Part shown: positions 49,976-59,629 of the stretch, in pieces
How positions within the stretch are numbered: the stretch's first letter is position 1
Layout of the letters: the number at the start of each line of letters is the position of its first letter
From: [Eubacterium] infirmum
GTDB lineage: Bacteria > Bacillota > Clostridia > Peptostreptococcales > Anaerovoracaceae
NCBI GenBank assembly: GCA_900450455.1
Contig: UGGN01000001.1
Span: forward strand, 1,178,001 to 1,242,000
Length of the DNA stretch: 64,000 nt
Direction of reading: 5' to 3'
Notes under the pieces: generated by a model
Told to the model about the DNA's origin: nothing
The model's database searches: none
What the model saw: the letters and a program-made list of their open reading frames with translations, nothing else
Position numbers and translations under genes: made by a program

Positions 49976-52721
49976 GGTATTTGAACTTGCCCGTGAACTA
50001 GAGGTTCAAAGCAAGGAATTACTTGAAAAGGCTTCAGGACTGGGTATAGAACTAAAGAGTCATATGAGCACATTATCAGAAGGTGATATTGCAAAACTTA
50101 AGTCATTATACGGCAAGGGAGAGTCACAGAGCAAGACTGGTGAAGTTACAAAGCCGACAGCCGGTAGAAAGCGTTTGCCTATTGGAAGACCGATAGTTGA
50201 TGAATCATACTTTGCAAATAGAAACAAAGCAGATGAAATCGATAATAAACCGGAGTCTGAAGTTAAGAAAGAAAAAGAAGAGAAGACAGCAGTGGTAAGC
50301 AGTAAAGACGTGACATCAAAGGAAAAATCCAAGACTAAAGAGGCATCAAAGGCTAATGAGAGACCAAAGGAAGATGCCAAAAAGCCTGTGAAGAAGGCGG
50401 AAGTATCAAAGCAGGAGAATGAAGCCAATAAGAATGCTTCAGTAAAAAAGCATATCGGTGTTAAGATTATAAAGACAGCCGATGAGGTTAAGGCAGAGGA
50501 AAAGAAGCGCTTAGCCAGAACTGCTAAGCCGGCTTCAGCTGATGTTAAGAAATCTGACGATAAAAGAAGTACAAGACAAAGCAGAGACACAAAGTCGGGC
50601 GAGGCTAGAGGCGAAAGACGCGAGAGAACCGACAGAAATAGCAGAAACAATCGCAGTGACAGAAGTAACTTCAGAAGTGGTCGCGATTCAGACAGTAAGT
50701 TCAATAAGGATGAACGCGGACAGGGCGGAAGCTCCAGATTTCATGATAGAGATAACAAGAAATCCGCTTCCGGTGGCAGAATGGAAATGAAGTCGGACTC
50801 AGCAAAGAGAGATGACAAGAAGAAGTTCAGCGATAAGAAGGAGAAACACAGCAAGTTCGATAAGTTTGAGAGAAAATCGCTTGAGAAGCAGGTTAGAAAC
50901 AAACATACCAAGTATAAGAACAACAATGTGGATTTGGAGCCTCAGATAGAAGAGGAAGTATTGCCGGAGGGTACAATAGTTCTTACGGTACCTATTACGG
51001 TTGCGGGCTTCTGTGAACAGACGGAGGTTTCAACATCAAAGGTAATCATGACTTTGATGAAGCTGGGTATCATGGCTAATATCAACCAAAACATCGATGA
51101 GGATACAGTTATGATTCTCGCAGAGGAAATCGGTATCAGTGTTCATATCGGTAAGGTTGAAGAGGAAAATGAAGAAACAGGAATCGAAGTATTTGAGGAT
51201 GATGAGAAGGATCTGAAGCCAAGACCACCTATCATAACAGTAATGGGACACGTTGACCACGGTAAGACTTCGTTACTTGATGCAATTAGAAAGACTAATG
51301 TTACATCAAGTGAGTCCGGAGGAATCACGCAGCATATCGGTGCGTCCGAGGTAAAGGTAAACGGACAGAAAATCGTATTTTTGGATACACCGGGACACGA
51401 AGCCTTTACAGCTATGAGAGCAAGAGGTGCTCATATTACAGATATCGCTGTACTCGTTGTAGCTGCAGATGACGGTGTAATGCCACAGACAATAGAGTCA
51501 ATAAGCCACGCAAAGGCGGCCGGAGTTCCTATAATAGTTGCTATCAACAAGATGGATAAGCCATCAGCTAACCCTGACAGAGTAAAACAGGAGCTTTCAG
51601 AGCACAACGTGCTAGTTGAGGATTGGGGTGGAGATGTAATAACTGTTCCGGTTTCGGCAAAGTCAGGCGACGGAATTAGGAATCTCCTCGAAATGATTCT
51701 TCTACAGGCAGAAGTTCTTGAACTCAAAGCTAACCCTAACAGACTTGCTATGGGTTCAGTAATAGAGGCCAGACTCGATAAGTCAAAGGGACCTGTAGCT
51801 ACACTTCTGGTTACAAACGGTACACTTGAGAGCGGACAGAGCATTGTTGCAGGTACATCTGCAGGTAGAATCCGTCTGATGACAGACTTTAGAGGAAAGA
51901 CTATTAAGAAGGCCGGTCCTGCTACTGCTGTTGAGATTCTCGGACTTACAGACGTGCCTCAGGCAGGTGACGAGTTCAATGCAGTTAAGGAAGATAAGAT
52001 TGCAAGAGATATTGCCGAGAAACGTAAGGAAAAACTCAGAGAAGAGGTTCTTGCAAAGAACTCAAGCACAACGCTTGAGAAGCTATTCAGCCAGATTAAG
52101 GAGGGCGAGGTAAAGGAACTCAACCTGATCATTAAGGGTGATGTTCAGGGTTCAATCGGAGCCTTGGTTTCGTCCTTAGAAAAGCTGAATAATGACGAGG
52201 TTAAGGTTAATATTATCCACACAGGTGTAGGTACAGTTACTGAGTCCGACATAATGCTTGCAGGAACATCAGGTGCAGTAATCATCGGATTTAATGTAAG
52301 ACCAAGCACGGCTGTGCAGACTCTGGCGGATAGAGAGAGCATAGAAATCAGAACATATAGAGTAATCTACGATGTCATAGATGATGTAGAGAACGCTATG
52401 AAGGGTATGCTTGAACCTGAATACAAGGAAGAGATACTCGGTAAGGTTGAAATCAGAAATACCTTCAAGGTTCCGAACGTTGGAATTATCGGTGGAGCTT
52501 ATGTTGTGGAGGGTAAGGTTCAGCGAAATGCAGAAGTAAGACTTGTAAGAGATGGAATAGTTATCCATGAGGGCAAAATTTCATCGCTGAAAAGATTTAA
52601 AGATGATGCCAGGGAAGTTGCTCAGGGATATGAGTGCGGTATCGGAATCGAAAACTATAACGATATTAAAGATGGCGATTTGATTGAGTGCTTCCACATG
52701 GTAGAGATAGAGCGAAAGTAA
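49965..52721 (+). CDS. infB: Translation initiation factor IF-2
   Basis: 918 residues. An IF2-N domain ([20 protein letters not shown]), then a long charged low-complexity linker (about 60-330, with an Arg/Asp/Ser-rich stretch at 200-260), a second IF2-N-like domain (about 335-390), the G domain ([13 protein letters not shown] from residue 428, [19 protein letters not shown]), and C-terminal domains II-IV ending [11 protein letters not shown]. Places initiator tRNA on the 30S subunit. AGGGAGGTG lies directly upstream of the ATG. Antisense reading frames over the linker are by-products of its composition. Confidence 0.97.
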   Translation: MAVKVFELARELEVQSKELLEKASGLGIELKSHMSTLSEGDIAKLKSLYGKGESQSKTGEVTKPTAGRKRLPIGRPIVDESYFANRNKADEIDNKPESEVKKEKEEKTAVVSSKDVTSKEKSKTKEASKANERPKEDAKKPVKKAEVSKQENEANKNASVKKHIGVKIIKTADEVKAEEKKRLARTAKPASADVKKSDDKRSTRQSRDTKSGEARGERRERTDRNSRNNRSDRSNFRSGRDSDSKFNKDERGQGGSSRFHDRDNKKSASGGRMEMKSDSAKRDDKKKFSDKKEKHSKFDKFERKSLEKQVRNKHTKYKNNNVDLEPQIEEEVLPEGTIVLTVPITVAGFCEQTEVSTSKVIMTLMKLGIMANINQNIDEDTVMILAEEIGISVHIGKVEEENEETGIEVFEDDEKDLKPRPPIITVMGHVDHGKTSLLDAIRKTNVTSSESGGITQHIGASEVKVNGQKIVFLDTPGHEAFTAMRARGAHITDIAVLVVAADDGVMPQTIESISHAKAAGVPIIVAINKMDKPSANPDRVKQELSEHNVLVEDWGGDVITVPVSAKSGDGIRNLLEMILLQAEVLELKANPNRLAMGSVIEARLDKSKGPVATLLVTNGTLESGQSIVAGTSAGRIRLMTDFRGKTIKKAGPATAVEILGLTDVPQAGDEFNAVKEDKIARDIAEKRKEKLREEVLAKNSSTTLEKLFSQIKEGEVKELNLIIKGDVQGSIGALVSSLEKLNNDEVKVNIIHTGVGTVTESDIMLAGTSGAVIIGFNVRPSTAVQTLADRESIEIRTYRVIYDVIDDVENAMKGMLEPEYKEEILGKVEIRNTFKVPNVGIIGGAYVVEGKVQRNAEVRLVRDGIVIHEGKISSLKRFKDDAREVAQGYECGIGIENYNDIKDGDLIECFHMVEIERK

Positions 52722-52730
52722 TATATAAAG

Positions 52731-52755
52731 CTTAAGTCGCCTGTGGCGGCTTAAG
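52731..52755 (+). other. Intercistronic hairpin between infB and rbfA
   Basis: An 11-bp stem with one G-U pair (52731-52741 with 52745-52755) and a three-base loop, no T-run, ending 8 bases before the rbfA ribosome site. Confidence 0.65.
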
Positions 52756-52772
52756 TGCTATCTGGAGAAAGT

Positions 52773-53180
52773 ATGGGAAAAGGATATAGGACAAAGAGAC
52801 TCGGCGAGGAGATAAAAAGGATAATAAGTCAACTCCTGCTGACCGAGATTAAGGACCCGCGTCTTGCAGGAAGATTCATAAGTATCACCGATGTTGAAGT
52901 GACCTCAGATGGCAGCTATGCGACATGTTATGTTACGGTTATGGCATGTATCCAGGGCGAAAAGAGCATAGATGTCGATGATTCTAAGAGGAGCGAGGAT
53001 GAAAAGGCAGAGGTAATAGAAGGACTGAAGCACGCGTCGGGGCTTATGCGTACAGAGATTAGCAAGAAGCTGAGCATAAGACATGTTCCGGAGCTTATTT
53101 TCAAAATTGACAATTCAATGGAATACGGAAATCATATAGAAAAGATGATAAGAGAGCTTGGAGAAAAGAATGGAAAATAA
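52773..53180 (+). CDS. rbfA: Ribosome-binding factor A
   Basis: 135 residues. RTKRLGEEIKRIISQLLLTE and DPRLAGRFISITDVEVTSDG are the KH-like core, and IRHVPELIFKIDNSMEYG is the conserved end. Needed for maturation of the 16S rRNA 5' end. An insert between the strands (IQGEKSIDVDDSKRSEDEK) is slightly longer than usual. Start at ATG 52773 with GGAGAAA upstream. Overlaps nrnA by 11 bases. Confidence 0.94.
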   Translation: MGKGYRTKRLGEEIKRIISQLLLTEIKDPRLAGRFISITDVEVTSDGSYATCYVTVMACIQGEKSIDVDDSKRSEDEKAEVIEGLKHASGLMRTEISKKLSIRHVPELIFKIDNSMEYGNHIEKMIRELGEKNGK

Positions 53181-54132
53181 CAGCTTTAGTGAAATTACCG
53201 AGCAGATAAAGGCAAATCAAAGCTTTGCAATCTATCCTCATACAAACATGGATGGAGATGCAATCGGTTCAAGTGCGGCTCTATGCTTAGCATTGAGACA
53301 ACTCGGAAAGAAGGCATGGATAATTATAGATGAAGATGTGCCTGACAATTTAAGCTTTTTGGCAGAAGGTCTTGTGTCAAGCGATGAAGAACTTGCGCGT
53401 TCAGCGGACATGGCATTTTGCATAGATTCAGGTGCGATAGACAGGATAGGAAAGCGCGGGGTGCTATTTGAGGCTGCGAAAATCAGTGCTTGCATAGACC
53501 ATCATTCTACGAGTGAAAATTTCTGTGACTACGCTTACATAGATTCGAAGTCGGCAGCAACAGGTCAGCTCGTGTTTCTTCTGTTAAAAGAGCTATGCAT
53601 CAAGCCTGAGCAAAGGATTGCGAACTCAATATTTGCTGCGATAACTACGGATACGGGGAACTTTCAGTATTCAAATACGCAGAAAATTACGCACGAGATA
53701 GTTGCTGAACTCTACGATTGGGGAGTTTCAGCAAACGATGTGAGCATAGAAATCTATGAGAGCGACAGATTGGAAAGACTTAAGATTGAGGCTCTCGCAA
53801 TATCTAAGATGAGAAGAGAACTTGATGGTAAGCTTTTGATTACTTATGTAGATCAGGATATGCTGAAGCAGACCGGCGCCTTCATGTATGAGACGGACAG
53901 GATAGTCAATCTTATGAGGGCTATCAAGGGAACTGAGGTTTCTGTACTAGTAAAGGAATACGAGAAATCTGTCATAAAGGTAAGCATGAGATCGAAGCAA
54001 TACTTTGATGTAGCAAGGCTATGTGCAAAGTTAGGCGGAGGCGGGCATGTAAGGGCAGCGGGTGCAACGCTAAACTGCAGTTTGGAGAAGGCTATTGAAA
54101 CGGTGATAAATGCCTTTGATAGAGAAGTTTAA
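53170..54132 (+). CDS. nrnA: DHH-family phosphoesterase (nanoRNase/pAp phosphatase, NrnA)
   Basis: 320 residues. HTNMDGDAIGSSAALCLAL, IDSGAID, the eponymous DHHSTSENF, then TDTGNFQYSNT and the DHHA1 motif GGGGHVRAAGATL. Degrades oligoribonucleotides and dephosphorylates pAp. The ATG at 53170 has GGAG 6 bases upstream; the TTG at 53158 overlaps that site. The stop is one base before the truB ATG. Confidence 0.93.
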   Translation: MENNSFSEITEQIKANQSFAIYPHTNMDGDAIGSSAALCLALRQLGKKAWIIIDEDVPDNLSFLAEGLVSSDEELARSADMAFCIDSGAIDRIGKRGVLFEAAKISACIDHHSTSENFCDYAYIDSKSAATGQLVFLLLKELCIKPEQRIANSIFAAITTDTGNFQYSNTQKITHEIVAELYDWGVSANDVSIEIYESDRLERLKIEALAISKMRRELDGKLLITYVDQDMLKQTGAFMYETDRIVNLMRAIKGTEVSVLVKEYEKSVIKVSMRSKQYFDVARLCAKLGGGGHVRAAGATLNCSLEKAIETVINAFDREV

Positions 54133-54133
54133 T

Positions 54134-55072
54134 ATGGATGGAATAATCAATATAAATAAGCCGAGGGAAATGACATCTTTTGACATTGTCGCGATAGTAA
54201 GACGTGCGTGCAGCACAAAGCGCGTCGGACATCTGGGAACTCTCGATCCGATGGCAGAGGGTGTGCTTCCGGTTACAATAGGCAGAGCCGGAAGAATCAT
54301 GGATTATCTAGATACGGACATCAAGGTGTACAGAGGTAGCGCCCGGCTTGGTATTGAGACGGACACTTTGGATATCTGGGGCAAGACTCTTAATACAAGG
54401 CCGGTAGAAGACGTAAACATGAGCAAGCTTGAGGAGGCTGTGACAAATTTTAGTGGGGTTATAACGCAGACGCCGCCCATGTATTCGGCACTAAAGGTTA
54501 AAGGTAAAAAACTGTACGAGTATGCCAGGGAAGGTAAGGAAGTAGATGTAAAGAGTCGCAAGATATTCGTAGAGAGGGCTGAAATTATTTCCTTTGACGG
54601 AAGTGAATTCGAATTTGAAATCGCTTGCTCAAAAGGCACATATATAAGGAGCATATGTGCGGACATCGGAAAAGCACTCGGTTGCGGTGCAGCGATGAGC
54701 AGCCTTATCAGAACGAGATCGGGATGCTTTGAACTGTCCGACTCTGTAGATATAGAAAAGTTACAAGTAATGACAAGTGAGGATATAGAATCACTGCTTC
54801 TTCCAATTGACATGCCCCTTCCTCATTTAGGAAGAGCCGAGGTCTCTGACTGGGAAAAACACCTGTTTATAAATGGTGTCGAGCTTAGGAAGAACCAGTG
54901 GCTTGAGCTTGAGAAACCCAGATTTGCTGATGAAGAGTTTCCTCTTCCGATTAGAAAGGAATTTACACAGCTTTATAGAGTTTATGATAGAGCCGGAGAT
55001 TTTTTGGGCACGGCTATTGAAAATAAAGGCTTAATAAAAGCAGATAAGGTATTTTATAATGCAAATATTTGA
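54134..55072 (+). CDS. truB: tRNA pseudouridine-55 synthase
   Basis: 312 residues. MDGIININKPREMTSFDIVA at the start, KRVGHLGTLDPMAEGVLP with the catalytic Asp, then YRGSARLGIETDTLD and PPMYSALKVKGKKLYEYAR are diagnostic. Makes pseudouridine 55 in the T-loop of tRNA. ATG 54134 chosen by the family N-terminus; an upstream in-frame ATG (54110) lies within nrnA. Overlaps ribF by 14 bases. Confidence 0.95.
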   Translation: MDGIININKPREMTSFDIVAIVRRACSTKRVGHLGTLDPMAEGVLPVTIGRAGRIMDYLDTDIKVYRGSARLGIETDTLDIWGKTLNTRPVEDVNMSKLEEAVTNFSGVITQTPPMYSALKVKGKKLYEYAREGKEVDVKSRKIFVERAEIISFDGSEFEFEIACSKGTYIRSICADIGKALGCGAAMSSLIRTRSGCFELSDSVDIEKLQVMTSEDIESLLLPIDMPLPHLGRAEVSDWEKHLFINGVELRKNQWLELEKPRFADEEFPLPIRKEFTQLYRVYDRAGDFLGTAIENKGLIKADKVFYNANI

Positions 55073-55994
55073 CAGTTTAAATGAAATAAAGAGCATAGAA
55101 GAAACTTCAATTGCGCTTGGAAATTTTGACGGAGTTCATCTGGGACACCAAAAATTGATCAAGGAAACAATCGAGATTGCAAGAGAGCGTGGGCTTAAAT
55201 CCGCAGTTTTCACATTCTCGAATCATCCCAGAGATCTTCTTCCAAATTTGCCAAAGGTTAAGAATATACTATATAAGCATGAGAAAGAGGAACTTATGGA
55301 GGCTTTGGGAGTTGATTATCTCATAAATATCCCTTTTACAAAGGAGATAATGGAAATGCCCCCACAAGAATACGTGAAAAAGATTATAGTAAATAAACTT
55401 CGCGCGAAGTCGGTTGTCTGTGGATTTAATCACAATTTCGGTTTCAAAGCCGGTGGAAACGTGGATATGCTATATGAATTGAGCTTGGAGCTCGGTTTTA
55501 ATTTAAAGGTGATAGATGCATTTGTTATAAACGGTCAGGTAGTAAGCTCGTCGTTGATAAGAAATCTGATTGCTACCGGAAATGTTGATGAATGTGAGAT
55601 GTATATGGGAAGGCCATATGCCATAAGCGGTGAAGTGGTAATAGGCAATAGATTGGGTAGAAAGCTGGGATTCCCTACATCAAATCTGATTATCGATAAC
55701 AGTATGGTTACACCTCCAAACGGCGTTTACGTTACATTTTGCGTGTACAACGGCAAAAGATATCCGAGCGTAACCAATGTTGGTGTAAAGCCGACAATAG
55801 GTAACTATGGAAAGAATGTCGAGACACACATTTTTGATTTTGATAAGATTTTGTATGGAAAGAATATTACCGTAGAGTTTCTCAAGATGCTCAGAAATGA
55901 AATCAAGTTTGATAGTGTCGAGGAACTTTCGGAGCAGATAATTAGTGATTGTTGTGAGGCAAAGGAATTTCACAGTACGAATGGATTTCTATAA
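55059..55994 (+). CDS. ribF: Bifunctional riboflavin kinase/FMN adenylyltransferase
   Basis: 311 residues. The N-terminal FAD synthetase domain has SIALGNFDGVHLGHQKLIKE; the C-terminal flavokinase domain has GEVVIGNRLGRKLGFPTSNL and PPNGVYVTF, then THIFDFDKILYGK. Makes FMN and FAD. Overlaps the end of truB. Last gene of the nusA operon; no clear terminator before the infC promoter. Confidence 0.95.
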   Translation: MQIFDSLNEIKSIEETSIALGNFDGVHLGHQKLIKETIEIARERGLKSAVFTFSNHPRDLLPNLPKVKNILYKHEKEELMEALGVDYLINIPFTKEIMEMPPQEYVKKIIVNKLRAKSVVCGFNHNFGFKAGGNVDMLYELSLELGFNLKVIDAFVINGQVVSSSLIRNLIATGNVDECEMYMGRPYAISGEVVIGNRLGRKLGFPTSNLIIDNSMVTPPNGVYVTFCVYNGKRYPSVTNVGVKPTIGNYGKNVETHIFDFDKILYGKNITVEFLKMLRNEIKFDSVEELSEQIISDCCEAKEFHSTNGFL

Positions 55995-56009
55995 AAAAAC
56001 AATAATAGC

Positions 56010-56038
56010 TTGACATGGCTTTAGCAAAATGTTAGAGT
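56010..56038 (+). promoter_or_regulatory. Promoter of the infC-rpmI-rplT operon
   Basis: A perfect TTGACA (56010-56015), a 17-base spacer and TAGAGT (56033-56038); transcription would begin near 56045. Confidence 0.65.
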
Positions 56039-56044
56039 ATATGG

Positions 56045-56168
56045 GTATCAAGAAGAAGTTGTCCGCTTCTCACCTAATGAATTTCGTTTCTATGGGTTAA
56101 TAAAGACTATGTTTTTTATGGCATATTTTGATGCGGGCTCTTCAGGTGTCCGTTTTTTATTTATATTT
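56045..56168 (+). promoter_or_regulatory. Probable L20 leader with attenuator ahead of infC
   Basis: The roughly 125-base leader ends in a terminator-like hairpin (arms 56133-56138 and 56148-56153) with six T (56153-56158), directly before the infC ribosome site. Upstream, AGAAG and CTTCT around 56051-56078 can pair, and CGCTTCTCACC (about 56071-56081) resembles a conserved part of Bacillota infC leaders as I remember them. In Bacillus subtilis, L20 binds this leader to cause premature termination. L20 is encoded at the end of this operon. Confidence 0.6.
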
Positions 56169-56180
56169 GGAGGTACTGAC

Positions 56181-56687
56181 ATCAAAGAGAACAAAATAAA
56201 CGAGGAAATACGCGAAGAACAACTTAGAGTTATAGACGAGGATGGCAACATGCTTGGAGTCATGAGCAGAGAGGATGCACTTAGGATAGCTGATGAACAC
56301 AAGCTTGATTTGGTAAATATATCACCTAATGCTGTGCCACCGGTTTGTAAGATTTTGGACTACGGTAAGTTCCGTTACGAAGCGCAGAAGCGCGAAAAGG
56401 AAGCGAAGAAAAAACAGAAGACTACACAGGTTAAGGAAATTAGATTGAGCACTTTTATTGAGGCTCATGACATTCAGGTTAAGGCCAGCACAGCATCTAA
56501 GTTTCTAAAGGCCGGTGATAAGGTTAAGGTGAGCCTTCGTTTCAGGGGAAGAGAACTTGGTCATACTTCACTAGGCAGAGAAGTTATGGATAAATTTGCA
56601 GAGCTATGCGAGGATGTGGCAGTGGTTGATAAGCGCCCTGTTATGGAAGGACGTAGCTTGGTGATGTTCCTAGCACCAAAAAATTAG
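56181..56687 (+). CDS. infC: Translation initiation factor IF-3 with an AUC start codon
   Basis: 168 residues. KENKINEEIREEQLRVIDED at the N-terminus, ALRIADEHKLDLVNISPNA, PPVCKILDYGKFRYE and KVSLRFRGRELGHTSLG are diagnostic. Prevents subunit joining and checks the initiation codon. The ribosome site GGAGGT (56169-56174) is followed after 6 bases by ATC at 56181, and no ATG, GTG or TTG stands at that distance; an upstream ATG at 56109 would put the attenuator inside the reading frame. Non-canonical starts in infC allow IF-3 to repress its own translation, as with AUU in E. coli. Confidence 0.93.
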   Translation: MKENKINEEIREEQLRVIDEDGNMLGVMSREDALRIADEHKLDLVNISPNAVPPVCKILDYGKFRYEAQKREKEAKKKQKTTQVKEIRLSTFIEAHDIQVKASTASKFLKAGDKVKVSLRFRGRELGHTSLGREVMDKFAELCEDVAVVDKRPVMEGRSLVMFLAPKN

Positions 56688-56764
56688 TATTCAATTTGAT
56701 TGACATGTAAATTCAACACAAGTAGGGCACACAAGGTGCTATTTACAATAAGGAGGTTCCAGCA

Positions 56765-56965
56765 ATGGCAAAGAATAAGATGAAGTCTCACAGAGGAGCA
56801 TGCAAGAGACTTAAACTTACAGGAAGCGGCAAGATAAAGAGAAATAAGGCATTTAAGGCGCACAAGCTTACAAGCAAAACAGCTAAGAGAAAGAGAGGCC
56901 TTCGTAAGGCTACTTTGGCATCAAGCGCTGATTTTAAGAGAATGCTAAGATCAATGGCTAAATAA
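56765..56965 (+). CDS. rpmI: 50S ribosomal protein L35
   Basis: 66 residues, very basic. [40 protein letters not shown] and the C-terminal KRMLRSMAK are conserved. AAGGAGG lies 8 bases upstream. Second gene of infC-rpmI-rplT. Confidence 0.96.
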   Translation: MAKNKMKSHRGACKRLKLTGSGKIKRNKAFKAHKLTSKTAKRKRGLRKATLASSADFKRMLRSMAK

Positions 56966-56986
56966 TCAGGATCGGGAGGAAGTAAA

Positions 56987-57346
56987 ATGGCAAGAGTAAA
57001 AAAAGGTGTAACTGCACACCGCAGACATAAAAAAATCTTAAAGTTAGCTAAGGGATATTACGGTTCCAAGAGCAAGACGTTTAGAGCAGCCAATCCTGCT
57101 GTAATGAGAGCTCTTAGATCTGCATATGTCGGTAGAAAGCTAAAGAAGAGACAGTATCGTCAGATGTGGATTGCAAGAATCAATGCAGCTGCCAGACAGA
57201 ACGATCTTTCATACAGCCGTTTGATGGATGGTCTCAAGAAGAGCGGAATCGAAATCAATCGTAAGATGCTATCAGAGATGGCTATTTATGATGCAGCAGC
57301 ATTCACACAGCTATGCGAAACAGCAAAGAAAGCTTGCGCAAAATAA
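56987..57346 (+). CDS. rplT: 50S ribosomal protein L20
   Basis: 119 residues. [40 protein letters not shown] and [20 protein letters not shown] are diagnostic. Assembly protein of the 50S subunit and probable repressor of its own operon through the infC leader. GGGAGGAAGT precedes the ATG. A terminator follows 13 bases after the stop. Confidence 0.96.
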   Translation: MARVKKGVTAHRRHKKILKLAKGYYGSKSKTFRAANPAVMRALRSAYVGRKLKKRQYRQMWIARINAAARQNDLSYSRLMDGLKKSGIEINRKMLSEMAIYDAAAFTQLCETAKKACAK

Positions 57347-57359
57347 ACATTTAATATCC

Positions 57360-57391
57360 AGATCCGGCGAGATTGCTCCCGGGTCTTTTTT
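57360..57391 (+). terminator. Intrinsic terminator of infC-rpmI-rplT
   Basis: Arms AGATCCGG (57360-57367) and CCGGGTCT (57379-57386), one G-U pair, 11-base loop, six T. Confidence 0.75.
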
Positions 57392-57411
57392 GCAATTATC
57401 GAGGTAATTTT

Positions 57412-58323
57412 ATGGCAAATATAATTGCGGTAGTGTGGGACTTTGATAAGACACTCCTAAATGGATACATGCAGGAGCCAATATTCGAGTACTACGGAAT
57501 TGATGAAAAAAACTTTTGGACTGAGGTTGGAGCCCTTCCTGCGAAATACATGAGGGAGCAGGGAGTAAGAGTAAACCCTGAGACAATCTACCTAAATCAG
57601 TTTATCAGAGACGCCAGAGATGGACGTATGCAAGGGCTTAATAACGAAAAACTAAAGAGTTTCGGCAAGGAGCTAAAGTTTTATCCGGGCATACCTGAAC
57701 TGTTTACAAAAACCAAAGAATTTGTGGACCAAAACGAGAAATTCCGCGAATACGGGATTAAGCTGGAACACTATATAGTGAGTACGGGAATGGCTGCGAT
57801 AATACAGGGCAGTAAAATCGCTGAATATGTAGATGGAATCTGGGGCTGTGAGTTCATAGAAGGCAATGAAAATGGCGAGAGAAGGATTGCAGAGATTGGC
57901 TATACAGTAGATAATACGACAAAGACGAGAGCCATCTTCGAAATAAATAAGGGTGTAAACAAGCACCCGGAGATAGATGTAAACATAGCAATGCCTGAGG
58001 ATGCGAGAAGAGTAAAGCTAAAGAACATGATCTACATAGCGGACGGTCCGAGCGACATACCGGCATTCTCTGTTGTAAGAGGCAACGGCGGTTCGACATA
58101 TGCAATCTACCCTAAGGGAGATATAAACGCTTTTAAGCAGGTGGATATACTGCACAAGAACGAAAGGATAGATGGATATTCAGAAGCCGACTACCGCGAG
58201 GGCTCTCAGACCTATCTTTGGATAATGAACAGAATTGGAAGTATTGCTGAGAAGATATGCGAGGATGAGTTATCAAAGCTAAACTTTGATACAAGCTCTG
58301 TTCCAAAGCATCTTAACGCATGA
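57412..58323 (+). CDS. HAD-superfamily hydrolase
   Basis: 303 residues. NIIAVVWDFDKTLLNGYMQ holds the catalytic DxD motif (here DFDKT); HYIVSTGMAAIIQGS supplies the motif II Thr or Ser region, and MIYIADGPSDIPAFSVV gives motif IV (DGPSD). The family includes phosphoserine-phosphatase-like enzymes; the substrate is unknown. GAGGTAA precedes the ATG at 57412; the open frame extends further upstream only into the rplT terminator. Followed 15 bases later by coaBC, so probably co-transcribed. Confidence 0.85.
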   Translation: MANIIAVVWDFDKTLLNGYMQEPIFEYYGIDEKNFWTEVGALPAKYMREQGVRVNPETIYLNQFIRDARDGRMQGLNNEKLKSFGKELKFYPGIPELFTKTKEFVDQNEKFREYGIKLEHYIVSTGMAAIIQGSKIAEYVDGIWGCEFIEGNENGERRIAEIGYTVDNTTKTRAIFEINKGVNKHPEIDVNIAMPEDARRVKLKNMIYIADGPSDIPAFSVVRGNGGSTYAIYPKGDINAFKQVDILHKNERIDGYSEADYREGSQTYLWIMNRIGSIAEKICEDELSKLNFDTSSVPKHLNA

Positions 58324-58338
58324 GATTTAGGAGCAAAA

Positions 58339-59529
58339 ATGTTTGATAACAAATCGATAATCATAGGAGTGAGTGGGGGCATTGCGGCATACAAAACAGC
58401 CTACCTTGTGAGCGCTCTGTCAAAGACGGCAGCTGATGTTAATGTCATAATGACTGAGAATGCTTGCGAGTTTATTAGACCTATAGTCTTTGAGACTCTT
58501 ACAGGAAACAAGTGTTATGTGGATACCTTTGATAGGAATTTCAATTTTGATGTAGAGCATATATCACTTGCAAAGAAGGCGGATGTATTTCTGGTTGCGC
58601 CTGCGACTGCAAATGTAATTGCAAAGATTGCTAACGGAATAGCTGATGATATGCTGACGACGACATTCCTGGCATCAAAATGCAAGAAGATTATTTCGCC
58701 TGCAATGAACACTGCAATGTTTGAGAATCAGATAACGCAAAACAATATAGCTAAGCTAAAGGAATATGGTATAGATGTGATAGAACCTCAGAGCGGTCTT
58801 TTGGCATGCGGAGATACAGGCACCGGAAAGATGCCCGAGCCGGGATATCTCTTTGATGTAATCGAAAGGGAAATAGCAAGAGAAAAAGACATGCTTGGCA
58901 AGAAGGTTCTCGTCACTGCAGGTGCTACGATGGAGGCTTTAGACCCGGTTAGATTCTTAACAAATCACAGCAGCGGCAAGATGGGTTTTGCCATAGCTAA
59001 GGAAGCCATGCTAAGAGGTGCTGAAGTTACAGTCGTGAAGGCTAATACAACAGCAGAAATCCCAAACTTTGTAAATGTAGTGGAGGTTTCTTCGGCTGGA
59101 GATATGTTTAATGCAGTAAAGGCTGTTTCAAATCAGCAGGATATAATCGTAAAGGCCGCAGCTGTCGCTGACTATACTCCGGAAAGCTATGTAGACAGCA
59201 AGATTAAGAAGAAGGATGGAGACCTTTCCATAGCTCTTAAGAGAACAAAGGATATACTTAAGTATCTTGGAGAGAACAAGAAAGAAGGACAGTTCCTATG
59301 TGGATTTTCCATGGAAACTGACAACATGCTTAAAAACTCCAAGGCTAAGCTCAGCAAGAAGAATGCCGATATGATAGTGGCTAACAACCTAAAGGATGCT
59401 GGTAGCGGTTTTAAGACAGATACAAATGCGGTTACATTGATTACAAAGAATGGTCATAAGTTATTAGAACTAAAATCAAAGGCTGATGTTGCTAAGGAAA
59501 TATTTGACGAGATTCTAAGTCTGATTTAG
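58339..59529 (+). CDS. coaBC: Bifunctional phosphopantothenoylcysteine decarboxylase/synthetase
   Basis: 396 residues. The N-terminal flavin decarboxylase domain CoaC has IIIGVSGGIAAYKTAYLVSA, APATANVIAKIANGIADD, SPAMNTAMFENQ and LACGDTGTGKMPEP. The CoaB domain begins near residue 185 (KVLVTAGATMEALDPVRF, NHSSGKMGFAIAKEA, KAAAVADYTP, NLKDAGSGFKTDTNAV). Makes 4'-phosphopantetheine for CoA, also the source of dephospho-CoA used by CitG. AGGAGCA precedes the ATG. Confidence 0.95.
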   Translation: MFDNKSIIIGVSGGIAAYKTAYLVSALSKTAADVNVIMTENACEFIRPIVFETLTGNKCYVDTFDRNFNFDVEHISLAKKADVFLVAPATANVIAKIANGIADDMLTTTFLASKCKKIISPAMNTAMFENQITQNNIAKLKEYGIDVIEPQSGLLACGDTGTGKMPEPGYLFDVIEREIAREKDMLGKKVLVTAGATMEALDPVRFLTNHSSGKMGFAIAKEAMLRGAEVTVVKANTTAEIPNFVNVVEVSSAGDMFNAVKAVSNQQDIIVKAAAVADYTPESYVDSKIKKKDGDLSIALKRTKDILKYLGENKKEGQFLCGFSMETDNMLKNSKAKLSKKNADMIVANNLKDAGSGFKTDTNAVTLITKNGHKLLELKSKADVAKEIFDEILSLI

Positions 59530-59576
59530 AAAACTATGTGAAATTATCAGAAGCACAGTGTAAAAGATGATATTTG

Positions 59577-59585
59577 TGGTAGAAT
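59577..59585 (+). promoter_or_regulatory. Extended -10 promoter of the small Cys-rich membrane protein
   Basis: TGG followed by TAGAAT (59580-59585), 44 bases before the ATG; no convincing -35. Confidence 0.45.
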
Positions 59586-59629
59586 ACATATAGATTTACA
59601 TTTGAAGGACATGATGAGGAGATGATAGT

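Noticed and set aside
50060..50704. Antisense open frame of 214 codons opposite infB
   Set aside because: It is the complement of the Lys/Glu/Ser-rich IF-2 linker, has a hydrophobic low-complexity product and no ribosome site; a composition artefact.
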